28,840 nucleotides of DNA from an uncultured Prevotella sp. (GCA_900770845.1 CAAGLS010000094.1:1-28840), one strand, 5' to 3'. Shown: positions 15,504 to 22,459, counted from the stretch's first letter. Translations and numbers: made by a program. The notes: a model not told the origin generated them from the sequence alone.

Positions 15504-16547
15504 ATGTTCAGACGAATCATCACCCTCGGCCTCGCGGCCATGGCAGCCGGCCTGAGCTGGGCGCAGCAGCCCGTGGAGGGACTGGCCTACTATCTGCCGC
15601 AGACCACCGTGAAAGTGAGGCTGCTCGTGGAGCACACCACCTTCCAACCCGGACGGCTGGCCGTGTACGGGCAGCAGTTCCTGCGCCAACCCTGCGGCAT
15701 GGAGCGGCAGGACAGCTACCGCATCTGCGGCGCGACGATGTATGCCGAGGCACTGCCCGACACGGCGCGCCGCTACGAGGTCAACCTGGACCGCAAGAAG
15801 AGCATCTTCACCATCGACTGCGACGAGAACGGAGTGCTGATGGCGGTCAACGACAAAGGGGCCAAGGCCGCCCTGCCCGCCCACTTCAAGCCCGCGCGAC
15901 AGGCGCAGCCGTTGAACCCGGACAACTTCATGACGGCCGACATGCTGGCCGCGGGCTCAAACAGCAAGCTGGCTGAGCTGGTGGCCCAAGAGATATTCGA
16001 CATACGCGACGCGCGCAACCAAATCAGCCGGGGCGAGAGCGACCAGATGCCCAAGGACGGCGAACAGCTGAGACTGATGCTCAACGGACTCGACCAGCAG
16101 GAGACGGCTCTGCTGCAACTCTTCCGCGGCACGACGACTACGGACACCACGGAGACGGAGGTGGCGTTCACCCCCAAGAAGGACACGCCCAAACTCATCG
16201 CCTTCAGATTCTCAAAACGATTGGGAATGCTCGATGCCGACGACCTGGGCGGCTCTCCTTATTATATTAATGTGGAGCAGCTCAATGATGTGGCGATGCC
16301 CGAGCTGCCCCCGTCGGACAAGAAAAAGGAGGAACCCGCACTCTTCGTTGCCGTCCCCGCCAAAATCAGGGTCTCGTTGGGACTTCCCGCGCAGCAGCCC
16401 ATCTGTAACAAGGAATTGTATGCGGCGCAATTTGGCGACGTATACGGGCTGAGTGCCGAGCTCTTCTCCAAGAAGCAAATTACCCACCTGCGACTTAATC
16501 CCGTCACGGGTGTGGTGGAGCATCTTGAGGTGGAGCCAGTGAAATAA
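15504..16547 (+). CDS. DUF4831 family secreted protein
   Basis: A 347-residue exported protein of unknown function that I assign to the Bacteroidetes family DUF4831 from overall pattern: a signal peptide (MFRRIITLGLAAMAAGLSWA, cleavage about residue 20), an opening YYLPQT-x3-V segment, a middle region with GESDQMPKDGEQLRLML, a C-terminal half with RFS-x3-G and the closing segment LRLNPVTGVVEHLE. The central part is charged and probably soluble, with no further membrane helix. It begins six bases after nnr and ends before a good terminator, making a two-gene operon. No catalytic motif is visible. Confidence 0.75.
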   Translation: MFRRIITLGLAAMAAGLSWAQQPVEGLAYYLPQTTVKVRLLVEHTTFQPGRLAVYGQQFLRQPCGMERQDSYRICGATMYAEALPDTARRYEVNLDRKKSIFTIDCDENGVLMAVNDKGAKAALPAHFKPARQAQPLNPDNFMTADMLAAGSNSKLAELVAQEIFDIRDARNQISRGESDQMPKDGEQLRLMLNGLDQQETALLQLFRGTTTTDTTETEVAFTPKKDTPKLIAFRFSKRLGMLDADDLGGSPYYINVEQLNDVAMPELPPSDKKKEEPALFVAVPAKIRVSLGLPAQQPICNKELYAAQFGDVYGLSAELFSKKQITHLRLNPVTGVVEHLEVEPVK

Positions 16548-16579
16548 AGAATTAGACAATCCAAAAATATATCTACCTG

Positions 16580-16620
16580 GAGCCGACTACTGCGTGAGCA
16601 GTGGCCGGCTCAATTTTTTT
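16580..16620 (+). terminator. Intrinsic terminator of nnr-DUF4831
   Basis: GAGCCG-x2-TACTGC (16580 onward) pairs with GCAGTG-x2-CGGCTC (ending 16611) around a GTGA loop, and seven T follow (16614-16620). Confidence 0.85.
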
Positions 16621-16711
16621 GTACACCCGCCACACAGGGCAGACCTCAGAGAAAATCCATCCTGTGAGAGTCCTCACAGCACGAAGAGGTCGTAACGCTA
16701 TCACACAAAAG

Positions 16712-16782
16712 CAGGGGCCAGGCGACCATCCCTCCCCCCTCACTGAGAAGTGAGGGGGTAGAGGTGGATCTCCTGGCCCCTG
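16712..16782 (-). terminator. Long imperfect hairpin, probable purH-operon terminator
   Basis: Two arms of about 33 bases (16712-16744 and 16749-16782) pair around GAGA. The outer CAGGGGCCAGG and inner CCCCCTCACT parts pair best. On the minus strand the hairpin follows the small basic gene by about 60 bases and is trailed by TTTT (16710-16707). Its length exceeds that of a typical terminator, so it may also be a repeat element. Confidence 0.6.
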
Positions 16783-16839
16783 AAGCGGATGATTGCGGAT
16801 TAAAGCGCAGCCATTAATGCATGATGCATTGTGCCATGT

Positions 16840-17040
16840 TCACTTTTTCCGCTGCGATCGGCGGTTGGCACGCTGCTCACGGTATTTGGCCTTCTGGCGG
16901 GCGGAACCACTGCCATGGGCACCCGTGATGTATTGTTTCTTCTTGGCCTTCGTCTTCACCTTGCCGCCGTTAGGCTGGCCGCCTTTGGGCGCACCGCTGA
17001 AGACTATGCCGCTTTCGAGAATCTGGTCAAAATCGTCCAT
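16840..17040 (-). CDS. Small basic protein of unknown function
   Basis: A 66-residue protein. The ATG at 17040 (MDDFDQILESGIVFSGAP) is chosen because it starts the part with coding bias; the upstream extension lacks it. The N-terminal 15 residues are acidic and hydrophobic. The remainder is glycine-rich, then strongly Lys/Arg-rich, ending RRSQRKK, which suggests nucleic acid or ribosome contact but proves nothing. It follows purH by 91 bases on the same strand and is trailed by a long hairpin. I do not recognise the family. The length and composition would also suit a small conserved Bacteroidetes hypothetical. Confidence 0.65.
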   Translation of the reverse strand: MDDFDQILESGIVFSGAPKGGQPNGGKVKTKAKKKQYITGAHGSGSARQKAKYREQRANRRSQRKK

Positions 17041-17131
17041 AATCGTTGTCTTGTTGTGTGATGTTCGGTATTGCCATGGGAACTGCCGGACAAAGAAGCC
17101 GACAGCTTGGAGACACGGGAGCCGCCGCACC

Positions 17132-18313
17132 TTAATGGTGGAACAGCCTCACGCCCGTGAACGCCATGGCAATGCCATACTTGTCGCAAGTCTCGATGAC
17201 GTTGTCGTCGCGTATGCTGCCGCCGGCCTGGGCGATGTAGCGCACGCCGCTCTTGTGGGCGCGCTCTATGTTGTCGCCAAAGGGGAAGAAAGCGTCTGAG
17301 CCCAAGGCCACGTCCGTGTTCTTGGCTATCCAGGCCTTCTTCTCCTCACGCGTCATCGGCTCGGGCTTGCGGGTGAAGAACTGCTGCCACGTCCCCTCCT
17401 GCAGGAGGTCCTCCCACTCTTCCGACAGATACACGTTGATGCAGTTGTCGCGGTCGGCGCGGTGGATGCCCTCCTTGAAGGGAAGAGCCATCACCTTTGG
17501 ACTCTGGCGCAGCCACCACTCATCGGCCTTGCTGCCGGCCAAGCGCGTGCAGTGGATTCGGCTCTGCTGTCCCGCGCCGATGCCGATGGCCTGGCCATCC
17601 TTGACATAGCAGACGGAATTGCTCTGGGTATACTTCAGCGTGATGAGCGCGACCATCAGGTCGCGCTGGGCCTCGCTCGTGAAGTCCTTGTTCTTCGTGG
17701 GGATGTTGGCGAAGAGAGCGGGGTCGCTGAGGTCGACATCGTTGCGGCGCTGCTCAAAGGTGACGCCAAACACCTGCTTGCGCTCCACGGGGCCAGGCAC
17801 ATACGACGGGTCTATCTTGATGACATTGTAGGTGCCGCGACGCTTGGCCTTGAGAATCTGCAGGGCCTCGGGAGTATAGTCGGGCGCAATCACGCCGTCG
17901 CTCACCTCGCGCTTGATGAGCCGGGCTGTGGCCTCGTCGCAGGTGTCGCTCAGGGCGCAGAAGTCGCCGTAGGAGCACATGCGGTCGGCACCGCGCGCAC
18001 GGGCGTAGGCCGAGGCCAAGGGAGTGAGTTCGAAGTCGACATCGTCGACGAAATAAATCTTCTTCAACGTCTCGTCCAACTTTAGGCCAATGGCAGCCCC
18101 AGCAGGACTGACATGCTTGAAGCTGGCGGCGGCGGGCAGCCCCGTGGCGGCCTTGAGCTCCTTCACGAGTTGCCAGCTGTTGAGGGCATCGAGAAAGTTG
18201 ATGTAGCCGGGACGGCCGTTCAGCACTTCCACAGGGAGCTCGCCATTCTCCATAAAGATGCGGGCGGGCTTTTGGTTCGGATTGCATCCGTACTTCAATG
18301 TTATCTCTTTCAT
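17132..18313 (-). CDS. purH: AICAR formyltransferase (PurH-type, formyltransferase domain only)
   Basis: A 393-residue enzyme that formylates AICAR with 10-formyl-THF, the ninth step of IMP synthesis. It contains only the AICAR formyltransferase part: the catalytic Lys66-His67 lie in SFKHVSPAGAAIG, followed by SRIHCTRLAGSKADEWWLR and, near the C-terminus, GSDAFFPFGDNIERA. The IMP cyclohydrolase domain of bifunctional PurH (about 200 N-terminal residues) is absent, and the start MKEITLKYGCNPNQKP is the natural beginning of the formyltransferase fold, so this is not a truncation. The final step must be done by another gene. It is transcribed divergently from a small gene at 18424, with its -7 box in a shared inverted repeat. 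Confidence 0.92.
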   Translation of the reverse strand: MKEITLKYGCNPNQKPARIFMENGELPVEVLNGRPGYINFLDALNSWQLVKELKAATGLPAAASFKHVSPAGAAIGLKLDETLKKIYFVDDVDFELTPLASAYARARGADRMCSYGDFCALSDTCDEATARLIKREVSDGVIAPDYTPEALQILKAKRRGTYNVIKIDPSYVPGPVERKQVFGVTFEQRRNDVDLSDPALFANIPTKNKDFTSEAQRDLMVALITLKYTQSNSVCYVKDGQAIGIGAGQQSRIHCTRLAGSKADEWWLRQSPKVMALPFKEGIHRADRDNCINVYLSEEWEDLLQEGTWQQFFTRKPEPMTREEKKAWIAKNTDVALGSDAFFPFGDNIERAHKSGVRYIAQAGGSIRDDNVIETCDKYGIAMAFTGVRLFHH

Positions 18314-18337
18314 TAGGAAGGAATTTGTTTCTTATTG

Positions 18338-18345
18338 CAAAATTA
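18338..18345 (-). promoter_or_regulatory. purH -7 box
   Basis: TAATTTTG on the minus strand, 25 bases before the purH ATG. No TTTG is present at the expected -33 distance, so this promoter may be weak or activator-dependent. Confidence 0.6.
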
Positions 18346-18366
18346 CGAAAATAATGCGACTTAGCG

Positions 18367-18396
18367 TTGCCATATCATTTGTTTTTCGTAATTTTG
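18367..18396 (+). promoter_or_regulatory. Promoter of the small gene at 18424
   Basis: TTG (18367-18369) is followed after 19 bases by TAATTTTG (18389-18396), leaving a leader of roughly 20 bases before the ATG at 18424. Confidence 0.75.
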
Positions 18397-18423
18397 CACC
18401 AGATTTAATTATCGTTGTATGTT

Positions 18424-18627
18424 ATGAAGAAAGTGACACTCGATCACCACTTCAGCTTTTCCTCCATGAAAAAAGTAGAGTCGATACTGAGTGGTAAGGA
18501 GAAGCCCTCCAAGCAGACGCTCAACCGGCTGGCCTTGCTGGCGGGATTCCAGTCTTGGAAAGACTTGAAGGACGCCCTCAACGGAGACGCCGACGCGAGC
18601 CTCAACTACGAGGAGAGCGAGAAATGA
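18424..18627 (+). CDS. Small protein with a 'SK-T-L-W' helical domain
   Basis: A 67-residue protein. The ATG at 18424 fits the promoter; an in-frame TTG at 18415 is less likely. The segment PSKQTLNRLALLAGFQSWKDLKD (residues 31-53) matches a short helical pattern (SK-x-TL-x2-L-x7-SW-x-DF/L) that I have seen near the N-termini of larger Bacteroidetes proteins, often fused to other domains. Here it stands alone. The pattern suggests a small helix-turn-helix-like or protein-binding fold, which is inference. The last 15 residues are acidic. It is divergent from purH and shares the inverted-repeat promoter region, so it could regulate itself and purH. Confidence 0.7.
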   Translation: MKKVTLDHHFSFSSMKKVESILSGKEKPSKQTLNRLALLAGFQSWKDLKDALNGDADASLNYEESEK

Positions 18628-18713
18628 ATGACACCTAAGGACATTAAGGGAAAGGACTATCCGCAACCATCCTCGGCAGGTGGGCTTCAGTTGGAAGCCT
18701 GCGGACATGCATT

Positions 18714-18755
18714 AAAAAAAGAACTCAGCCGCGATGATACGGTTGAGTTCTTTTT
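18714..18755 (-). terminator. rplS terminator
   Basis: AAAAAGAACTCAGCCG (18716-18731) pairs with CGGTTGAGTTCTTTTT (18740-18755). The A-run at 18714-18720 gives a T-run on the minus strand directly after the stem. The T-run at 18751-18755 makes it usable for the plus-strand gene too. Confidence 0.85.
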
Positions 18756-18780
18756 CGTCTTGCCAAGACTTCCGTCTGAA

Positions 18781-19146
18781 TTATTGGGCATTGGCAGAAA
18801 CGGTACGCTTCTCCTGAATGCGGGCCTTCTTACCAGTGAGCTTGCGCAGATAGTAAAGCTTGGCGCGGCGCACCTTGCCATGCTTGTTCACCTCGATGCT
18901 ATCGATGTTGGGCGAAGATATGGGGAAGATACGCTCCACACCCACTGTGCCGGACATCTTGCGCACGGTGAAACGCTTCTTGTCTCCGTGACCCGAAATT
19001 TTGATAACAATGCCGCGATAAAGCTGGATACGCTGCTTGTTACCCTCGACGATTTTGTAAGCGACAGTCACAGTGTCACCTGCTCTGAACTCAGGATACT
19101 GCTTGCCGGTTGCAAATGCTTCCTCAGCAACTTTAATTAAATCCAT
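18781..19146 (-). CDS. rplS: 50S ribosomal protein L19
   Basis: A 121-residue ribosomal protein at the 30S-50S interface. The ATG at 19146 gives the family start MDLIKVAEEAFATGKQ; a longer frame from 19209 adds 21 residues with no similarity. Signature segments are FRAGDTVTVAYKIVEGNK, YRGIVIKISGHGDKKRFTVRK, GVERIFPISSPNIDSIEV and GKVRRAKLYYLRKLTGKKARI. It is transcribed alone from a consensus promoter with a leader of about 85 bases and ends at a strong hairpin. A long leader is common for autoregulated ribosomal protein genes, but I see no clear fold. Confidence 0.96.
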   Translation of the reverse strand: MDLIKVAEEAFATGKQYPEFRAGDTVTVAYKIVEGNKQRIQLYRGIVIKISGHGDKKRFTVRKMSGTVGVERIFPISSPNIDSIEVNKHGKVRRAKLYYLRKLTGKKARIQEKRTVSANAQ

Positions 19147-19234
19147 TTTTGTTTGATTAAAAATTGTTTGTCGTTCCAACTCAACATGGTATGGCGACTC
19201 GTCCGTCAACCAGCGGTTAAGCCGAAAAGCGGTG

Positions 19235-19266
19235 CAAAGTTACTAACTTTTTGGTAATTGGCCAAA
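19235..19266 (-). promoter_or_regulatory. rplS promoter
   Basis: On the minus strand TTTG (19266-19263) is followed after 20 bases by TAACTTTG (19242-19235). The -7 box lies in the palindrome AAAGTTA-C-TAACTTT (19236-19250). Confidence 0.85.
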
Positions 19267-19472
19267 TACATGGGGAGTTTTCTTCGATGGACGGATTGAA
19301 AAAGCACCCAAACTTCATCCTGCGACAAGCACCGATCCACCCTAACCGTCAGGCGATGCCACCCGACATGCGCCACCACACGTTGGAGGGAGATTCTCCA
19401 CAACAGCGGCGAACCCCCCACGTGCGGATTGATTTTTGTCGGTTTTCAACCCGCGGTTCAGAGAAAAATTGC

Positions 19473-19480
19473 TACCTTTG
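19473..19480 (+). promoter_or_regulatory. -7 box of the nucleotidase operon
   Basis: TACCTTTG matches TAnnTTTG and is followed by GCAGAAG. The -33 region is poor (TTTT at 19443-19446, spacing 26). The predicted leader is about 120 bases. Confidence 0.6.
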
Positions 19481-19490
19481 CAGAAGACAA

Positions 19491-19581
19491 GTAGGAGGCA
19501 CGGCATACCCGCCGTTTAAAAATCTACGGAGGAGGACTCCGACATCCTACTACAAAAAAATGATAATAACTGATTAGTTAT
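19491..19581 (+). promoter_or_regulatory. Foldable leader with three-way junction and mini-ORF
   Basis: GTAGGA (19491-19496) pairs with TCCTAC (19545-19550). Enclosed are hairpins ACGGC/GCCGT (19500-19504, 19511-19515) and CGGAG/CTCCG (19527-19531, 19537-19541), giving a three-way junction. Downstream, ATAACT/AGTTAT (19566-19571, 19576-19581) forms a hairpin just before AGGAG (19587-19591). A five-codon frame, ATG to TAG, spans 19560-19577. It matches no regulatory RNA class that I recognise. Confidence 0.35.
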
Positions 19582-19607
19582 ATAGAAGGAGAAAAACGAC
19601 GCAATAT

Positions 19608-20372
19608 ATGAAACATCATCCATTCATCTGGTGCATGGGGCTGGCTATGGCCCTCGCCTCATGCCACACCGCCTACGAGGTGGCGTCCGTTAGCCGGACT
19701 CAGATTCTCATCGACTCGGCCTACGATGCCCATCCCGACCAAAAGGCGGCCGAATACATGAAACCCTACAAACAGAAAGTGGACTCCATCATGGGGCCTG
19801 TGGTGGGGGTGGCAGCCCGCTACCTCTCCGTTTACCGGCCTGAGAGTCCGCTCTCCAACCTGCTTGCCGACATCATGGTCTGGGCTGGTGAGAAATACGG
19901 CGAGAAACCCGACATCGGAATATACAACATTGGAGGCGTGAGAGCATCCATCGCCAAAGGCGAAATCACGTATGGCGACGTGGTGGACGTGGCTCCGTTC
20001 GAGAACAAAATCTGCTTCGTCACACTAAGTGGGGAAAACCTGCTGACGCTCTTCGAGCAGATTGCCCACAGGGGCGGCGAGGGCGTGAGCCACGGCGTGA
20101 GACTTGTCATCACTCCCGACGGTAAGCTCGTCAGCGCCTCGCTCAACGGCCACGACATAGACCCCAAGAGAGACTACCGCATCGCCACCATCGACTATGT
20201 AGCGCAGGGCAACGACCAAATGACGGCCTTCAAGCAGGGCACCAACCTCGTGGCCGACGACGACCCTAAGAACAACTCCAGATTCATCATCCGCGACTAC
20301 TTCCTAAGCCAGCAGGCCAAGGGACAAATCATCGACTCCAAGGTGGAAGGCCGCATCACAATCAAGAAATGA
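19608..20372 (+). CDS. Lipoprotein with 5'-nucleotidase C-terminal domain
   Basis: A 254-residue lipoprotein. The signal sequence ends LALASC-like (MALASC), with Cys19 predicted as lipidated. Residues about 60-245 correspond to the 5_nucleotid_C domain of UshA-type nucleotidases, which binds the nucleoside base: SPLSNLLADIMVWAG, NIGGVRASI, ITYGDVVDVAPFENKI, and DYRIATIDYVAQGNDQ. No metal-binding catalytic domain is present in this protein; it lies in the next gene, which starts six bases later. The pair together would hydrolyse extracellular nucleotides in the periplasm or at the cell surface. An AGGAG stands 16 bases before the start, farther than normal. Confidence 0.88.
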   Translation: MKHHPFIWCMGLAMALASCHTAYEVASVSRTQILIDSAYDAHPDQKAAEYMKPYKQKVDSIMGPVVGVAARYLSVYRPESPLSNLLADIMVWAGEKYGEKPDIGIYNIGGVRASIAKGEITYGDVVDVAPFENKICFVTLSGENLLTLFEQIAHRGGEGVSHGVRLVITPDGKLVSASLNGHDIDPKRDYRIATIDYVAQGNDQMTAFKQGTNLVADDDPKNNSRFIIRDYFLSQQAKGQIIDSKVEGRITIKK

Positions 20373-20378
20373 CAAGCT

Positions 20379-21251
20379 ATGAGAAAATACTTTTCCATCC
20401 TCACCATAGCGCTGACGATGGCCTTCGCGGCCAACATGTCGGCACAGACAGGCGACCAACCGTCAAAGGGCGTGAAGACGCTCACCATCCTACACACCAA
20501 CGACACCCACAGCTGCATCTACCCCTTGGGGGCGACTCTGAGCGACACGGCCATCGCCGGACGCGGGGGATTCCTGCGACGGATAGCCATGCTGAAGGAG
20601 GAGAGGGAAAAAGACCCCGACCTGCTGCTCTTCGACAGTGGTGACTTCTCGCAAGGCTCGCCCTACTACACACTCTTCAAGGGCGACGTGGAAGTGGGAC
20701 TGATGAACCAGATGGGCTACGTATGCTCCACCATCGGCAACCACGAGTTCGACTTCGGTATGGACAACATGGCGCGGCTGTTCAAGAAAGCCAACTTCCC
20801 CATCCTGTGCAGCAACTACGACTTCACAGGCACTCCGCTCGATGGCATCGTAAAGCCCTACATGGTTCTAAAGAGAAAGGGACTGAGAATCGGCGTGTTT
20901 GCCCTCGACCCCGAACTGCAAGGCTTGGTGTTCACAAAGAATTATGGCAAAACCAAATTCCTCGACCCGATAGCCTGCGCCAACAAATGGGCCAAGTTCC
21001 TCAAGGAGGACAAGAAGTGCGACGTGGTGATTCTCATATCACATTTGGGCTGGGACATTGACGGCGTAGACGACAAGGAGGTGGTGGCCGCAAGCCGAGG
21101 CATCGACTTGGTGTTGGGAGGCCACAGCCATACGCTCCTCAAGCACTTGGAGTATGTGAGTAACCTGGACGGACAGATGGTTCCCGTAGACCAGAATGGC
21201 AAGAACGCCGTGTGGGTGGGCAAGATCACCCTGCAGCTCAAGAAGAAATAG
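20379..21251 (+). CDS. 5'-nucleotidase metallophosphatase domain protein
   Basis: A 290-residue secreted phosphoesterase. The signal peptide MRKYFSILTIALTMAFAANM ends near SAQ. The calcineurin-like metal sites are all visible: HTNDTH (39-44; Asp42, His44), FDSGDFSQGSPYY, TIGNHEFDFG, SHLG and GGHSH. This is the catalytic half of UshA-type 5'-nucleotidase and is complete without the C-terminal base-binding domain, which is encoded by the gene just upstream. The order (C-domain gene first) rules out a simple frameshift in one gene. It ends before a bidirectional terminator and faces porT. Confidence 0.9.
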   Translation: MRKYFSILTIALTMAFAANMSAQTGDQPSKGVKTLTILHTNDTHSCIYPLGATLSDTAIAGRGGFLRRIAMLKEEREKDPDLLLFDSGDFSQGSPYYTLFKGDVEVGLMNQMGYVCSTIGNHEFDFGMDNMARLFKKANFPILCSNYDFTGTPLDGIVKPYMVLKRKGLRIGVFALDPELQGLVFTKNYGKTKFLDPIACANKWAKFLKEDKKCDVVILISHLGWDIDGVDDKEVVAASRGIDLVLGGHSHTLLKHLEYVSNLDGQMVPVDQNGKNAVWVGKITLQLKKK

Positions 21252-21271
21252 GCAGTCCGCTTTTACGGTGA

Positions 21272-21330
21272 CAAAAACGCCTCACCCCCAAGTCCTCTCC
21301 ATGCAGGGAAGACTTGGGGGGTGATGTTTT
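21272..21330. terminator. Bidirectional terminator
   Basis: TCACCCCCAAGTCCTCTCC (21282-21300) pairs imperfectly with GGGAAGACTTGGGGGGTGA (21306-21324). T-runs occur on each side in the proper orientation (TTTT at 21327-21330; AAAAA at 21272-21276 for the minus strand). It separates the convergent nucleotidase and porT genes. Confidence 0.75.
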
Positions 21331-21349
21331 GATAGGCTCGAAAGACACG

Positions 21350-22099
21350 TCACTCGAAGTAGAACGTCAACACCACCATCTTGGAATGGGCCTTATCCAC
21401 CGACTTGGCGTAGGGCAGCATGGCGGCGTCGCGGAGCTGGCCGGCGTGTTTGTCGTCGTAGCTGTTGGTGAGGCTGTAGACAAACTTCAGTTCGGGGCGC
21501 AGCTTGAAATAGGGAAGATAGAAGTCGAAGCCAGCTCCCACCTCGGCGCACACGTCATATTGCTTCAGCTTGATATAGTCGTCGTCCTTGGGGTTGAGGT
21601 TGATCATAGGATTGAGGCCAGCCATGATATAGGGGCGATGGTTGCTCACACGCGGGCCAGCGAAGATGAGGTCAAGGGGTACGGCAAAATAGGCCGTCTT
21701 CAAGTCCTGCCGCTGCTCGATGGGCTTGCCCTCGGCGTCGTTCTGCCGCATGTTGTGGAAGGTGATGTGGCGTGAGCCGAAATACATCGTTGGGGCTATG
21801 CGGAACTGGAAATGGGTGGAGAGGCGGAACTCTCCCAACACGCCCACGTTGAAGCCCGCGTCCCAACGGTCCTGGTCGGTGGTGACAAGGGTCTCGCTGG
21901 TCGTGCCGTCTTCGGCGGTGATAATCTGTGGACCGGCATTCTGAAGCTCCAAGTCCTGAACATGAGTTCCCACAAGCACACCGAAATGGAACGGCCGCAA
22001 GTCCGTATAGGGGCGGTTCTGCACCTCGCCCGTATAGAGCTGGGCCTTGGCCGAGAGGCTGCAGATAAGCAATATGATGAGGAAAAGTTTCGTCTTCAT
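21350..22099 (-). CDS. porT: PorT-type outer-membrane beta-barrel protein
   Basis: A 249-residue outer-membrane protein with signal peptide MKTKLFLIILLICSLSAKAQ. Alternating hydrophobic strands and the closing segment SKMVVLTFYFE, with a terminal aromatic residue, fit a beta-barrel. The pattern matches the PorT/SprT family of type IX secretion: an opening RPFHFGVLVG, NVGVLGEFRLSTHFQFRIAPTMYFGS, VPLDLIFAGPRVSNHRPYIMAGLNP and GFDFYLPYFKLRPELKFVYSL. If right, this strain has a type IX secretion system encoded elsewhere. The gene stands alone between a convergent terminator and a divergent ferredoxin gene. A general PorT-family barrel is the alternative. Confidence 0.65.
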   Translation of the reverse strand: MKTKLFLIILLICSLSAKAQLYTGEVQNRPYTDLRPFHFGVLVGTHVQDLELQNAGPQIITAEDGTTSETLVTTDQDRWDAGFNVGVLGEFRLSTHFQFRIAPTMYFGSRHITFHNMRQNDAEGKPIEQRQDLKTAYFAVPLDLIFAGPRVSNHRPYIMAGLNPMINLNPKDDDYIKLKQYDVCAEVGAGFDFYLPYFKLRPELKFVYSLTNSYDDKHAGQLRDAAMLPYAKSVDKAHSKMVVLTFYFE

Positions 22100-22180
22100 G
22101 CCCTAATAACGTCAGGAAATAGATTATATTGTTGCCGTTAAGAACAGGTTTAACAAATCGCAACGAAAAATTTATCGCTA

Positions 22181-22215
22181 TTTGTAGGTATTACAAAAAA
22201 AAATACTTATCTTTG
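22181..22215 (+). promoter_or_regulatory. Promoter of the ferredoxin gene
   Basis: TTTG (22181-22184) and TATCTTTG (22208-22215) are 23 bases apart, slightly beyond the usual 19-21. The leader starts with a small hairpin, AAGGG/CCCTT around GAGA (22225-22238), near the expected transcript 5' end. Confidence 0.65.
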
Positions 22216-22288
22216 CAACAACAAAAGGGGAGACCCTTGAAGAAGAAGAAACAAAAACATTATTAATAACACTTAAATTCTAAACATT

Positions 22289-22459
22289 ATGGCATACGTA
22301 ATTAGTGACGACTGCATCGCATGCGGAACATGTATCGATGAGTGCCCGGCAGGCGCAATCTCTGAAGGTGAGAAGTATTCTATCAATCCCGACCTCTGCA
22401 CAGAGTGCGGTACATGCGCTTCTGTTTGCCCGAACGAGGCTATCAGCCTTCCCGAGTAA
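22289..22459 (+). CDS. 2[4Fe-4S] ferredoxin
   Basis: A 56-residue clostridial-type ferredoxin with two complete cluster motifs: Cys9-x2-Cys12-x2-Cys15-x3-Cys19-Pro and Cys37-x2-Cys40-x2-Cys43-x3-Cys47-Pro. Each cluster is bound by three cysteines of one motif and the fourth of the other. The protein is a low-potential electron carrier, for example for pyruvate:ferredoxin oxidoreductase or Rnf in anaerobes. It is a typical length and opens MAYVISDDCIACGTC. The gene is monocistronic, with its own promoter and a good terminator at 22487-22522. It supports an anaerobic host. Confidence 0.95.
   Translation: MAYVISDDCIACGTCIDECPAGAISEGEKYSINPDLCTECGTCASVCPNEAISLPE

Larger units (their letters stand above)
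18336..18398. repeat. Perfect inverted repeat holding both divergent -7 boxes
   Basis: TGCAAAATTACGAAAA (18336-18351) is the exact reverse complement of TTTTCGTAATTTTGCA (18383-18398), with 31 bases between the arms. Each arm contains a TAATTTTG -7 box, one facing purH and one facing the gene at 18424. Perfect identity extends beyond the promoter consensus on both sides. Confidence 0.9.
19147..19607. other. Divergent intergenic region rplS / nucleotidase
   Basis: No gene is supported. It contains the rplS leader and promoter (19235-19266), about 200 bases without recognised features (19267-19472), a -7 box for the nucleotidase genes (19473-19480) and their foldable leader (19491-19581). Confidence 0.7.

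Noticed and set aside
18628..19140. Plus-strand open frame of 170 codons
   Set aside because: It lies opposite rplS, which is unmistakable on the minus strand.
19147..19209. N-terminal extension of L19
   Set aside because: The 21 added residues match nothing in the family, and the ATG at 19146 gives the standard L19 start.
19206..19421. Minus-strand open frame of 71 codons upstream of rplS
   Set aside because: It overlaps the rplS promoter and has no family similarity that I can see.
19608..21251. A single 5'-nucleotidase gene broken by a frameshift
   Set aside because: The C-terminal domain is encoded first with its own lipoprotein signal, and the catalytic part has its own signal peptide.
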